NCBI GenBank assembly: GCA_031291325.1
Contig: JARLJG010000053.1
Location: 40,445-104,444, forward strand
Direction of reading: 5' to 3'
Source of the DNA: Burkholderiaceae bacterium
GTDB lineage: Bacteria > Pseudomonadota > Gammaproteobacteria > Burkholderiales > Burkholderiaceae_D
DNA: 64,000 nt
Position 1 is the first letter of the stretch. Each line of letters begins with the position of its first letter. A program made the position numbers and the translations under genes. The notes below the pieces were generated by a model. It ran no database searches. It saw only the letters and a list, made by a program, of their open reading frames with translations, and was not told where the DNA came from. Positions 49,816 to 59,502 of the stretch are shown here, in pieces.

Positions 49816-51186
49816 TTACACGTGCAATAACAAATGCTCGCGCTCCCACGGGCTGATGACGGTCATGAACTCCTGATGCTCCAAATCCTTGATCGCCGCG
49901 TAGACATCGATAAAACGATCGCCGAGCACACTGCGCAGGTGCTTTTCGGCGCGCAAACCGGACAAGGCTTCCGACAGGCTTTGCGGCAACTGGTAGTCGA
50001 GATCGTAGGCGCTGGCGGTGGTGATCGCGGTCGGCTCCAGATGTTCGGTCATGCCGAGATAGCCGCAGGCCAGCGTCACTGCCAATGCCAGATAGGGATT
50101 GGCGTCGGCGCCAACCACGCGGTTTTCGACGCGCCGGTCCTGCGGACCGGATTCCGGCACGCGGAAACCGACGGTGCGGTTGTCGCGCCCCCACTGGATA
50201 TTGATCGGCGCGGCGGTATGGCGCACGATGCGGCGGTAGGAATTGACGTACGGCGCGACCAATGCCATTGCCGCCGGCATATAGCGCTGCAAGCCGCCGA
50301 TGTAGTGGGTGAAGGCGACCGAAGCGGTGCCGTCGTCCTTGCTGAAAATATTCTTGCCGGTCTTGCTGTCGACCACGCTCTGGTGGATGTGCATGGCGGA
50401 ACCCGGCTCGCCGGTCATCGGCTTGGCCATGAAGGTCGCATACATATCGTGCTTCAAGGCCGCTTCGCGCAAGGTGCGCTTGAAGAAGAATACCTTGTCG
50501 GCCAGTGCCAGCGGCTCGCCGTGCAAGAAGTTGATTTCCATCTGGCCGGCGCCGATTTCGTGGATCAGCGTGTCGACATCGAGTTGCATCAGTTCGCAAT
50601 AATCGTAGATGTCTTCAAACAGCGGATCGAATTCGTTGACCGCGTCGATGCTGTAGATCTGGCGGCTGGTTTCAGCCCGTCCACTGCGTCCGACCGGCGG
50701 GCGCAAAGGCAGGTCCGGGTCGGTATTTTTGGCGGTCAGATAGAACTCCAGCTCGGGCGCAACGATCGGCGACCAGCCTTTTTCGGCGTACAGTTCCAGC
50801 ACGCGGCGCAACACCGAGCGCGGCGCGAAATCGACCAGCGTGCCATCGGCGAAATAGCAATCGTGGATCACCTGCGCAGTCGGGTCGATCGCCCAGGGCA
50901 CCAGCGTGATGGTATTCGGATCGGCGCGCAAAATCATGTCGCGGTCGGTGGCCGAGATGGCGCGGTCGTAAGCGGTGTCGTTGGTCGGATAATTGCCGGT
51001 GACGGTCATGCCCAGCACCGCTTCGGGCATGCGCATGCCGCGCTCTTCGGTGAATTTGCCGCGCGGCAGGATTTTGCCGCGCGCAACGCCGGTCAAGTCC
51101 GGCACCAGACATTCGATTTCGGTGACACGTTTTTCATTCAGCCACAAATCCATGTCGCTGTAGGTAAAATTATTGCGTAATGACAT
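49816..51186 (-). CDS. puuA: Glutamine synthetase family protein, gamma-glutamylputrescine synthetase-like
   Basis: 456 aa; GS catalytic core (GAGQMEINFLHGEPLALADKVFFFKRTLREAAL, GSAMHIHQSVVD). Confidence 0.88.
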   Translation of the reverse strand: MSLRNNFTYSDMDLWLNEKRVTEIECLVPDLTGVARGKILPRGKFTEERGMRMPEAVLGMTVTGNYPTNDTAYDRAISATDRDMILRADPNTITLVPWAIDPTAQVIHDCYFADGTLVDFAPRSVLRRVLELYAEKGWSPIVAPELEFYLTAKNTDPDLPLRPPVGRSGRAETSRQIYSIDAVNEFDPLFEDIYDYCELMQLDVDTLIHEIGAGQMEINFLHGEPLALADKVFFFKRTLREAALKHDMYATFMAKPMTGEPGSAMHIHQSVVDSKTGKNIFSKDDGTASVAFTHYIGGLQRYMPAAMALVAPYVNSYRRIVRHTAAPINIQWGRDNRTVGFRVPESGPQDRRVENRVVGADANPYLALAVTLACGYLGMTEHLEPTAITTASAYDLDYQLPQSLSEALSGLRAEKHLRSVLGDRFIDVYAAIKDLEHQEFMTVISPWEREHLLLHV

Positions 51187-51207
51187 GATGTTTTCTCTCG
51201 TTTTTTT

Positions 51208-51247
51208 ACTTGCGATTACTTGCGATTATTTGCGAATACTTGCGTTA
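51208..51247. repeat. Four tandem 10-nt repeats upstream of puuA-like gene
   Basis: ACTTGCGATT / ACTTGCGATT / ATTTGCGAAT / ACTTGCGTTA, 22-61 nt upstream of the start at 51186 (minus strand). Confidence 0.8.
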
Positions 51248-51350
51248 CATGGCACTCCAACGCATGGATGCCATGAAAATTTCCGTTGACGTCAGTGCCA
51301 GGCGTGACGCCAGCTACGGAACGTGCAGCGCCAGTATCTCAACCGCTATT

Positions 51351-52127
51351 TCAACTATTTCCATGCGCGCCTCCCTGTCTGCTGGCCCGATAGGCGCGGC
51401 AAGCCGCGCCGAACGCGCCGAAAATCTTCATCGAATCCGGGTTCTCGGTGACCCGCCATTCGGGATGCCATTGCACTGCCAGCGTAAAGCCGGCGGCGCC
51501 TTGCACGCTATACGCTTCGACCAGGCCGTCTTCGGCGCGTGCCTCGACTTGCAAGCCATCGGCCAGCCGGTCGATGCCTTGGCCATGCAGCGAATTGACC
51601 ATGATGTCGCCGGCGCCGCCGAGGTTTTGCGCGAGGCGTCCGCCGGCGACAATTCGCACCGGGTGCGCGGGCGCATATTGTTCGTCCGGCGGCTTGCTCG
51701 AATCGTCGCGGTGATCCATCATGCCGTCCACCTCATGCACGGCTTGATGCAGGCTGCCGCCAAGCGCGACGTTGATTTCCTGCGCGCCCCGGCAAACCGA
51801 CAACAACGGGATGCCACGTTCCACTGCAGCCCGAATCAGAGGCAAGGTGGTGGCATCGCGCGCGGGGTCCAGCGGCAAGGCCGGGTTATGCACTTCCTGG
51901 CCGAAATGACTGGGGTGGACGTTGGATGGCGAGCCGGTCAGCATCACGCCGTCGGCGATGCGCAGCACCGCTTCCAGGTCCATCGCCTCGGCGATAGCCG
52001 GCAGCACCAGCGGCATGCACGCGGCGCCGAGGGTGACTGCATCGACATATTTCACCTGGGTGACGAAATAGGGATGAAAGCCGATATCTTTAACGCAAGA
52101 TGGGACGATTACGATAGGTCGTTGCAT
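51351..52127 (-). CDS. puuD: Gamma-glutamyl-gamma-aminobutyrate hydrolase (class I GATase-like)
   Basis: VMLTGSPSNVHPSHFG, GIPLLSVCRGAQEINVALGG, QWHPEW. Confidence 0.9.
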   Translation of the reverse strand: MQRPIVIVPSCVKDIGFHPYFVTQVKYVDAVTLGAACMPLVLPAIAEAMDLEAVLRIADGVMLTGSPSNVHPSHFGQEVHNPALPLDPARDATTLPLIRAAVERGIPLLSVCRGAQEINVALGGSLHQAVHEVDGMMDHRDDSSKPPDEQYAPAHPVRIVAGGRLAQNLGGAGDIMVNSLHGQGIDRLADGLQVEARAEDGLVEAYSVQGAAGFTLAVQWHPEWRVTENPDSMKIFGAFGAACRAYRASRQGGAHGNS

Positions 52128-52474
52128 GATCTTATTCACGTTTGCTTCTCGGCCGTCCGAAAAATTCGGGCTGGCCTTTCTGGACGCGACTCCGACTTGA
52201 AATGAAAACATTTCCTGCCGATAGAGCCAATTTATTCAATAAAACTTTATTCCGATACACCACCTAAAATATACGCCAATTCCGCCATTTAGCTATGAAT
52301 ATTTCCATAGCGCAAAGCATATTCTGGATTTGGTATATTTGCTAGTCACACTTTATCAATATCGATAGAGCCACTTCGCAAGGCGAAATCAATTTACAAT
52401 TTCCGGCAAAAACCCGCTTCTATGCGATCCGAGCGCACTACCGCGGTACGCGCTCGGAACCCACACAAATTTTG

Positions 52475-54910
52475 CTAGAACTTGGTCGCGAGACTCAAGC
52501 CGATACTACGCGGGAACACCCGATAACCTTCGACGATCGAAGCAACCTGCGGGTGCTGGATAATCGTATTGTTGTCGAGCGCATTCTTGATGAAGAACGT
52601 CAAGTCCGCATGATCGAAGGAAATCCCGGTGCTGAAATTGACCGTGTAGTATTGCGGACGAATGTAGTCTTGTTGAGTCGGATCCAGGGAACCGTGGCTG
52701 CTGCCGACCCATTGGACGCCGCCGAGAACGAAGGCACTCTTGTCGCCAACACTGAAATTGTATTGTGCGGAAGCGGTGGCGTTGAATTTCGGCACCCCTT
52801 CGATTTCTGCACCGGCCACCGCGCCTTTCACGCCGCTGGAATCACCGACACTGTTGGTCAAGACCGCCTTGGTGTATCCGCCCGCCGCGCTCAACGTCAA
52901 GCCAGGCATTGGCTTGGCCTTGATTTCGACTTCGAAACCTTTGGCTGTCGCGTCCCCTGCATTTTGGTCAAACGTGTAAGTGCAATTTGGCAGGTATACC
53001 TGCTGCTGGATATCGCTCCATTTGACGTAAAAGGCGTCGGCATTGATGGATAGATGATTGTTGAAAAAACGCGACTTGTTGCCGATCTCGTAGCTCCACA
53101 GGCTGTCCGACTTGTAGGTTCCGGGCGCAGCGGTAAGGCCGATATTGGCCAGGTCGCCTGCACAAGTTATCGGCGGAACGTAGGTATTGGCACCGCCCAG
53201 ACGGAAGCCTTTTGCCAGACTCGTATAGACCGTGTCGGTTGGGTCGACTTCCCAGGTCAGCGCGTATTTTGGCGTGAAGGCAGTCGAGCTTTGCGATCCA
53301 CTTCCGACATCGCCGGCGCCGGCCAGGTAATCGCCATTTTGTTGATCGAGCGTATCGGTCGCCTTCAGGAAGCGCGCCCCGACCGTGGCATGAAACGTCG
53401 GCGCGAAGTAGTAATTCACCTCGCCAAACACCGAGGTCTGCCGCTCATAATAGTGGAATATCCCATAATACGAATTGTCGTTCGGGAGGACGCCTGAATA
53501 TGTGAACACAGTAGAAGGGTTGGCCTGGGTGATCGGGGTAGCCGGATTGACGCTGTACTGTGCAAAAATGGCGTTGACGCCGTAGATCGGATCGTTTTCG
53601 ACGATATTCGTGTGCTGCTCCGACACGTACCCCCCGGCGACCCAAGTCCAGGGAGAAACTTTGGGGTCATATGCTTTCGAAGCGACCCGGAGTTCCTGCG
53701 AAAATTGACGCACTTGATTATCAAGGAACACTGCCGAGGGCAAGTTTGAGATCGCCGCCGCCAAGCCGTCCGGAGCTGTCGATAGGATGTTACTCGCCAG
53801 CGAAGCGCTGTTGTACTGCGTCCCATTCTGAATGCGGTCGAATTTGCGTTGGAAATAGCTGGTGACCGATGTGATGTCAAAGCTGTCGAAGCTATAGCCA
53901 ACCGTAAGACTTGGCACCAGCAAGACGTCGGTCGAGGACTCGCGCACCGGCTTTTGGGCCTCGTACAAGGGTAACGGAGGATTGACGGTAAACGCGCCGA
54001 TGTCGTGCGCGTCAAGCTTTTGGTAATAGACGGACGGCGTAATCGTCAGATCGCGGGTCGGCTTCCATTTCAAAGCCAGGCGCAATTCGTTATCGTCGAT
54101 CTTGTTGATATTGTTGGAGATGACATTTCCGTTGCCATCGACTTGATCGATATAACCGCCCTGATGTTCGGTCTGGACGCCGATGCGCAGTGCCAGCTCA
54201 TCTTCTTTCAGCACAATGTTACCGACCGAATTGGCCGAGTAATTCATGCTGCCGCCCTTGGTATTGGACACCTCGGAATAGGTGTCGAATTCATTTTCTT
54301 TCAGATCCGGCTGGTTGGCGATGAACTTGATGGTGCCGCCCATCGAACTGGCGCCGTACAGCGTGCCTTGGGGGCCGCGCAACACTTCGACGCGATCGAT
54401 GTCGAAAAACTTCGGCTCCACCGTGCCCATGCTGTACGTATTGCCGACCGTGATGGACACGTCGTCCAGGTACACGCCCACCGTGGCAGCGCCAGCCGAG
54501 GAGCTGATGCCGCGCACTTCGATGTTTTCCGTGCCGGGCCCCGCGCCGCCGTTGCCGCTGCCAGCGGTAAAGGAGATGTTCGGCACCGCACGCGTCAGGT
54601 CGGTGAAGTCGGTGACATGCTCGGCCTGCAGGTCGGCGCCGCTTACTGCGGTGATGCTCATGGCCACCTTGTTCGGGTCTTCCTTGCGTTTTTGCGCGGT
54701 CACGGTAATCGTTTGGATCTCATCCGATGCTGCCGAGCTCTTGGAAGCGGTCGACGCCGCCTGCTTGGGCTTGGCGCCGGAATCGTTGACGGTCGCCGCG
54801 CCGGTGTTATCTGCAGCGGGCGGCAACTGCTGCGCCCATGCGGATGCCACCAGGATCGTCGATGCCGTTGCAATCGCACAATCAAATGTTATTTTCTTAT
54901 TACTGCCCAT
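52475..54910 (-). CDS. TonB-dependent receptor
   Basis: ~811 aa; signal peptide, plug (ITAVSGADLQAEHVTDFTDLTRAVPNISF, VEVLRGPQGTLYGASSMGGTIKFIA), C-terminal beta-barrel ending FPRSIGLSLATKF. Confidence 0.93.
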   Translation of the reverse strand: MGSNKKITFDCAIATASTILVASAWAQQLPPAADNTGAATVNDSGAKPKQAASTASKSSAASDEIQTITVTAQKRKEDPNKVAMSITAVSGADLQAEHVTDFTDLTRAVPNISFTAGSGNGGAGPGTENIEVRGISSSAGAATVGVYLDDVSITVGNTYSMGTVEPKFFDIDRVEVLRGPQGTLYGASSMGGTIKFIANQPDLKENEFDTYSEVSNTKGGSMNYSANSVGNIVLKEDELALRIGVQTEHQGGYIDQVDGNGNVISNNINKIDDNELRLALKWKPTRDLTITPSVYYQKLDAHDIGAFTVNPPLPLYEAQKPVRESSTDVLLVPSLTVGYSFDSFDITSVTSYFQRKFDRIQNGTQYNSASLASNILSTAPDGLAAAISNLPSAVFLDNQVRQFSQELRVASKAYDPKVSPWTWVAGGYVSEQHTNIVENDPIYGVNAIFAQYSVNPATPITQANPSTVFTYSGVLPNDNSYYGIFHYYERQTSVFGEVNYYFAPTFHATVGARFLKATDTLDQQNGDYLAGAGDVGSGSQSSTAFTPKYALTWEVDPTDTVYTSLAKGFRLGGANTYVPPITCAGDLANIGLTAAPGTYKSDSLWSYEIGNKSRFFNNHLSINADAFYVKWSDIQQQVYLPNCTYTFDQNAGDATAKGFEVEIKAKPMPGLTLSAAGGYTKAVLTNSVGDSSGVKGAVAGAEIEGVPKFNATASAQYNFSVGDKSAFVLGGVQWVGSSHGSLDPTQQDYIRPQYYTVNFSTGISFDHADLTFFIKNALDNNTIIQHPQVASIVEGYRVFPRSIGLSLATKF

Positions 54911-55279
54911 AGTAACCTCCATAAATAACCGATGTAATGTTCGTTTCGTCTCACTTCTTTTTGACTTCTTTGAAAACGAACCGCACGCAAGAACCGCAAC
55001 GCCGCGCCGAATCCTTTATTTTGGCGCAGCAACCCAAATGAATTTCAAACCTGCTGCAGGCGGGAATGGACGTTCGCCCCAAAATTTCCACCCGCCGACT
55101 TAAAATAGTGCAACTTTTCCTTTTGGAACCAATTTAGTGCGAAAATTCTTGTTGCGATGCACCACTTGACAGATATAATAAGCACATAACGTGCCTATGA
55201 CGACTGGTTCGATCCTAGCTTAAGTGGTATTTGGTATCGTTTATAGCTCCACTTTAATAATGTTGATGGCACCACTTAT

Positions 55280-56797
55280 TTGAATGGCGAATTTTCCATG
55301 TCCGCATCGCGAATTCTGAACACAACACTGGGGCAAGCGGACTTCCATCCCCATCTGTCGCAACAGCGCCGCCTGTATGAGGCGGTTCGTGCCGCGATCC
55401 TGACGCAACAACTTGCGGCCGGCAACAAGCTGCCGTCGACCCGCGCCATCGCCAGCGATCTCGGCATTGCGCGCAACACCGTCATCGCCGCATTCAAGCA
55501 GCTCGCTGCCGAAGGCTACGTTTCATCCGCTCTCGGCAGCGGCACGTATATTTCGGCCAGCTTGCCTGAAAATCCGCTTTCCACGCTTGCTGTTAGCGAA
55601 CCGCCGATTGCGAATCAGCCTTCAACGTCGTGCGGCGATGCAGCAAACCTTTCCGCGCGCGGCAGCAAATCGACCGCCTATGCTGCGGGCGCGCGCTTCG
55701 AGATTCAACCGTTCGCTCCGGGCGACCCCGACTTTTCCATTTTCCCGTTGAAGCTGTGGCAGCGCATCCAAAACCGTGTGTGGCGCGACGCCCGCCCGGA
55801 ACTGCTCGATTACGGTCTGGCGGGCGGCTACCTGCCGCTGCGGAGTGCCATTGCAGAGTATCTGCGCGCTTCGCGCTCTGTCAATGTTTCGGTGGAACAA
55901 GTCATGATTACGTCGGGCACGCAACAGTCGCTCGACTTGTGCGCGCACATGCTGACCGACGCCGGCGATACCGCCTGGGTCGAGGATCCCTGCTACTGGG
56001 CGGCGCGGCGCGTGTTCGAGTCGCGCGACCTGCTATTGCATCCGGTGGCGGTCGACGCCAAAGGCATCGCCCCGAACGAGCGCGACCTGGCGACCGCCCC
56101 GCGTCTCATTTATGTCACACCCTCGCATCAATACCCGACCGGCGCGGTGATGACGCTGGCGCGCCGCCGCAAGCTGCTCGATATTGCCGCCGCCAAACGC
56201 GCATGGATTTTGGAAGACGATTACGACAGCGAGTTCCGTTACACCGGCCGGCCGCTGGCTTCGCTGCAGGGATTGGATCCCTATGGCCGCGTAGTCTACA
56301 TGGGCACTTTTTCCAAGATTCTCTATCCCGGCATCAAGGTCGGCTACCTGGTGGTGCCTCCGGCCCTGGTTCGACCGTTCAAGACTGCGTTGTACGATTT
56401 GCAAAGGCCGGGCCAGATGACGGTGCAGGCGGCGTTGGCCGATTTCATCGCGCTCGGGCATTTTGCCACCCATATCCGCAAAATCCGCCAAGCGTATGGG
56501 GCCAAGCGCGAATTGCTGTGCAAGACCCTGGTCGCGCAAATGGGCGACGGCATCGCCATCTCGGGTGAAGAATCGGGCCTGCATCTGGTGGTGGAATTGC
56601 CGAGCCATGTCGACGATGTCGCCGTGGCGCGGCTGGCCGCCGAATCGGGAATCGAGGTCATGGCGCTCTCGACCTATTATGCAGCGCAACCGGCGCGCCG
56701 TGGCTTGCTGGTCGGCTATGCGTATGTGGCGCCGGGAAAAATAGCGTATTACGGTAAATTGTTGACCAATGTGATCCGCTCGGCGGTCAGAAAATGA
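55280..56797 (+). CDS. MocR-type regulator (GntR wHTH + aminotransferase domain)
   Basis: LPSTRAIASDLGIARNTVIAAFKQLAAEGYVSSALGSGTYI and MGTFSKILYPGIKVGYLVVPP; paralogous to 37862-39403. Confidence 0.92.
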   Translation: MNGEFSMSASRILNTTLGQADFHPHLSQQRRLYEAVRAAILTQQLAAGNKLPSTRAIASDLGIARNTVIAAFKQLAAEGYVSSALGSGTYISASLPENPLSTLAVSEPPIANQPSTSCGDAANLSARGSKSTAYAAGARFEIQPFAPGDPDFSIFPLKLWQRIQNRVWRDARPELLDYGLAGGYLPLRSAIAEYLRASRSVNVSVEQVMITSGTQQSLDLCAHMLTDAGDTAWVEDPCYWAARRVFESRDLLLHPVAVDAKGIAPNERDLATAPRLIYVTPSHQYPTGAVMTLARRRKLLDIAAAKRAWILEDDYDSEFRYTGRPLASLQGLDPYGRVVYMGTFSKILYPGIKVGYLVVPPALVRPFKTALYDLQRPGQMTVQAALADFIALGHFATHIRKIRQAYGAKRELLCKTLVAQMGDGIAISGEESGLHLVVELPSHVDDVAVARLAAESGIEVMALSTYYAAQPARRGLLVGYAYVAPGKIAYYGKLLTNVIRSAVRK

Positions 56798-56809
56798 GGG
56801 GGAGATTCG

Positions 56810-57751
56810 ATGAACGGTGACGGCGCGTTTCGACGCAAATCCCTGTATGGCAGCGGTATCGAGAATACCTATTCCGGCGCGTTAAGCTTCCTGCGGCGCA
56901 ACTATACGCGCGAGCTGGCCGGCGTCGACATCGCGGTATCCGGCATCCCGCTCGATCTGGCGACCACTTTCCGTCCCGGCGCGCGCTTGGGGCCGGCGGC
57001 TATCCGCGCCGCCAGCGTGCAGTTGGCAGAGCTGAAACCGTATCCGTGGGGTTTCGATCCGTTCGAGCGCCTGGCCGTCATCGACTACGGAGATTGCTGG
57101 TTCGACGCCCACAATCCGCACACGATCAAAGAGTCCATCGTGGAGCACGCGCGCACCATTTTGGCCAGCGACGCCAAGATGCTGACCCTGGGCGGCGACC
57201 ATTACATCAGTTATCCGCTATTGATTGCGCATGCGGAAAAATATGGCAAACCGCTATCGCTGATTCATTTCGACGCCCACTGCGACACCTGGCCCGACGA
57301 CAGCAACGACTCGCTCAACCACGGCACCATGTTTTACAAGGCGGTCAAGGATGGCTTGATCGATCCCGCCACCTCGGTGCAGGTTGGGATACGCACCTGG
57401 AACGACGATTACATGGGCGTCAACATCCTCGACGCCGCATGGGTGCATGCGCACGGCGCGGCGGCGGCAGTCGAGAAAATTCTGTCCATCGTCGGCGAGC
57501 GGCCGACTTATCTCACCTTCGATATCGATTGCCTGGACCCGGCTTGCGCGCCCGGCACCGGCACGCCGGTTGCGGGCGGCTTGAGTTCCGCGCAGGCGCT
57601 GGCGATCGTGCGCGGCATGGGGCCGGCCAACCTGGTCGGGATGGACGTGGTGGAAGTGTCGCCGCCGTTCGACCACAGCGAAATCACGGCCCTGGCCGCC
57701 GCGCACGTGGCGCTTGATTTGCTGTGCGTCCTGGGTAGCCGACTAGTGTAG
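56810..57751 (+). CDS. speB: Agmatinase
   Basis: 313 aa ureohydrolase; LGGDHYISYPLL, HFDAHCDTW, SIDCLDPACAPGTGTPVAGGL-type motif. Confidence 0.9.
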   Translation: MNGDGAFRRKSLYGSGIENTYSGALSFLRRNYTRELAGVDIAVSGIPLDLATTFRPGARLGPAAIRAASVQLAELKPYPWGFDPFERLAVIDYGDCWFDAHNPHTIKESIVEHARTILASDAKMLTLGGDHYISYPLLIAHAEKYGKPLSLIHFDAHCDTWPDDSNDSLNHGTMFYKAVKDGLIDPATSVQVGIRTWNDDYMGVNILDAAWVHAHGAAAAVEKILSIVGERPTYLTFDIDCLDPACAPGTGTPVAGGLSSAQALAIVRGMGPANLVGMDVVEVSPPFDHSEITALAAAHVALDLLCVLGSRLV

Positions 57752-57906
57752 TGCTTCGTAATTGGTGGAGCAAAAGAAGCGATGGATTTTTGCGTCAGGC
57801 TAGGCGCACACCGGAGCGATAGTGAACTATCGCGAGGATTTGCAACGACGCATGGCGCGAAAAGACTCGCTTATTTTGTTTCATCAATTGCGAAGCACTA
57901 CACTAG
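57743..57906. repeat. Element C: 164-bp long imperfect palindrome overlapping stops of two convergent genes
   Basis: TIRs CTAGTGTAGTGCTTCGTAATTG / CAATTGCGAAGCACTACACTAG (21/22); central hairpin GCGATAGT-GA-ACTATCGC; imperfectly complementary arms between. Confidence 0.85.
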
Positions 57907-59198
57907 AATAAGTCCTTCAGTTGGTAGTACAACATCCCCAACACCAGCGCCGGTGTGCGCATCAACGCGCCGCCGGGAAACGGATGGTGATTCAGGCGCG
58001 CCAGCAGATCGAAGCGCTCCGCTTGACCGGCAATGGCTTCGGCGGCCAGCTTGCCGGCCATGCCGGTCAATACCAGCCCGTGCCCGGAAAACCCTTGCAT
58101 GTAAAAGATATTGTTGCCGAGGCTGCCGAAGTCTGGCGCGCGGTTCATCGTGATGTCGACAAATCCGCCCCACGCCTGCGCCATCGGCAGATCCGCCAGT
58201 TGCGGGAATACCTTCAGCATGCGCGCCCGCATGCTGGCCGCCAAATTGGGCGGCGTCGCCGTGCTGTAGCTGACGCGCCCGCCGAACAACATGCGGTGAT
58301 CGGCGGTCAGGCGGAAATAATCGAGCACGAAATTGGTGTCGCACACCGCGCTGCGGTGCTTGATCAACGCATCGGCGCGCTCCTTGCCCATCGGCTCGGT
58401 GGCGACGATATAGGTGCCGACCGGCATGATGCGCGACGACAATTCCGGCGCCACGTCTTTGCCGTATTCACCCAGGTAGACATTGCCCGCCAACACCGCG
58501 TAGCTGCAGCGCACGCTGCCGCCGGCGGTTTTAATCAGCGGCTTGTCGCCGCGCACGAGTTGCTGCACCGGCGAGTCCTCGAAAATCTGCACGCCGGCAG
58601 CGCGCGCGGCGGCAGCCAGGCCGAGGCAATATTTGAGCGGATGCAGATGGCCGGAATTGGCATCGTAGGCGCCGGAATGAAAGCGTTCGCTGGCAATCCA
58701 ATTGCCGATATCCGCAGCCGGGATCTGTTCCATCTTGTAGTCGTAGGCGCGCGCGATATGCTCGACCCAGGCCGACAAGCTCTGCCCCTTGCCGCGATTG
58801 ACCGCCACGCTCATATAACCGGGGACGAAATCGCAGTCGATGGCATGCTTCTCCATCCGCTGCCGCAGCAATTGCAAGCCCTCCACCGTGAGTTGCCAGG
58901 CGCGCCGCGCGTCGTCGGCCGGCAATTGCGACTCGACCGCATCGTCGCCGGCAAAGCCCACCAGGGCCTGCCCGCCGTTGCGCCCCGATGCGCCCCAACC
59001 CACCTTGTTCGCTTCCAGCAGCGCGACAGAATAACCGCGCTCGGCCAATTCCAGCGCCGCCGAAATCCCCGCCAAGCCACCGCCGACCACGCACACGTCG
59101 ACTTGCAAGTCGCCGGCCAGCGCGGGCGATGCCGCCGACCGCTTGACGCTGGCTTCGTAATAAGAGTCGGTCAGCTTGTTATCTATGTTCAAGAGCAT
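57903..59198 (-). CDS. puuB: FAD-dependent oxidoreductase, gamma-glutamylputrescine oxidase-like
   Basis: DAO family; VDVCVVGGGLAGISAALELAERGYSVALLEANKVGWGASGRNGGQ. Confidence 0.88.
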   Translation of the reverse strand: MLLNIDNKLTDSYYEASVKRSAASPALAGDLQVDVCVVGGGLAGISAALELAERGYSVALLEANKVGWGASGRNGGQALVGFAGDDAVESQLPADDARRAWQLTVEGLQLLRQRMEKHAIDCDFVPGYMSVAVNRGKGQSLSAWVEHIARAYDYKMEQIPAADIGNWIASERFHSGAYDANSGHLHPLKYCLGLAAAARAAGVQIFEDSPVQQLVRGDKPLIKTAGGSVRCSYAVLAGNVYLGEYGKDVAPELSSRIMPVGTYIVATEPMGKERADALIKHRSAVCDTNFVLDYFRLTADHRMLFGGRVSYSTATPPNLAASMRARMLKVFPQLADLPMAQAWGGFVDITMNRAPDFGSLGNNIFYMQGFSGHGLVLTGMAGKLAAEAIAGQAERFDLLARLNHHPFPGGALMRTPALVLGMLYYQLKDLF

Positions 59199-59502
59199 CG
59201 GTTTTCCTCGTGGCTTGGTTATGCCTGGACTGCGGATGCGATCCGGCTTTAATCTTGTGATTCATTGTGACAATTAATGCGGAACCATAAAAGATCCAAT
59301 TTATTCATTTTAATGGATCCGCTTTATCGATTCAAGTGCAAATCGAAAGCAAGATTCGTTCTCGGAAGAATCTTGTGTGCAAAAGACCGCAATTTGCTTT
59401 ACTTTCACAATTTGCCAACCAAACATTTCAAACAAATCATTTATGGGAGTAATAACGACGCCTAGAATCGTTGGCAACTCGTAATTTCAGTGGGAGATCG
59501 AC

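Noticed and set aside
51208-51247. CRISPR-like array
   Set aside because: Units are 10 nt with no spacers; a simple tandem repeat.
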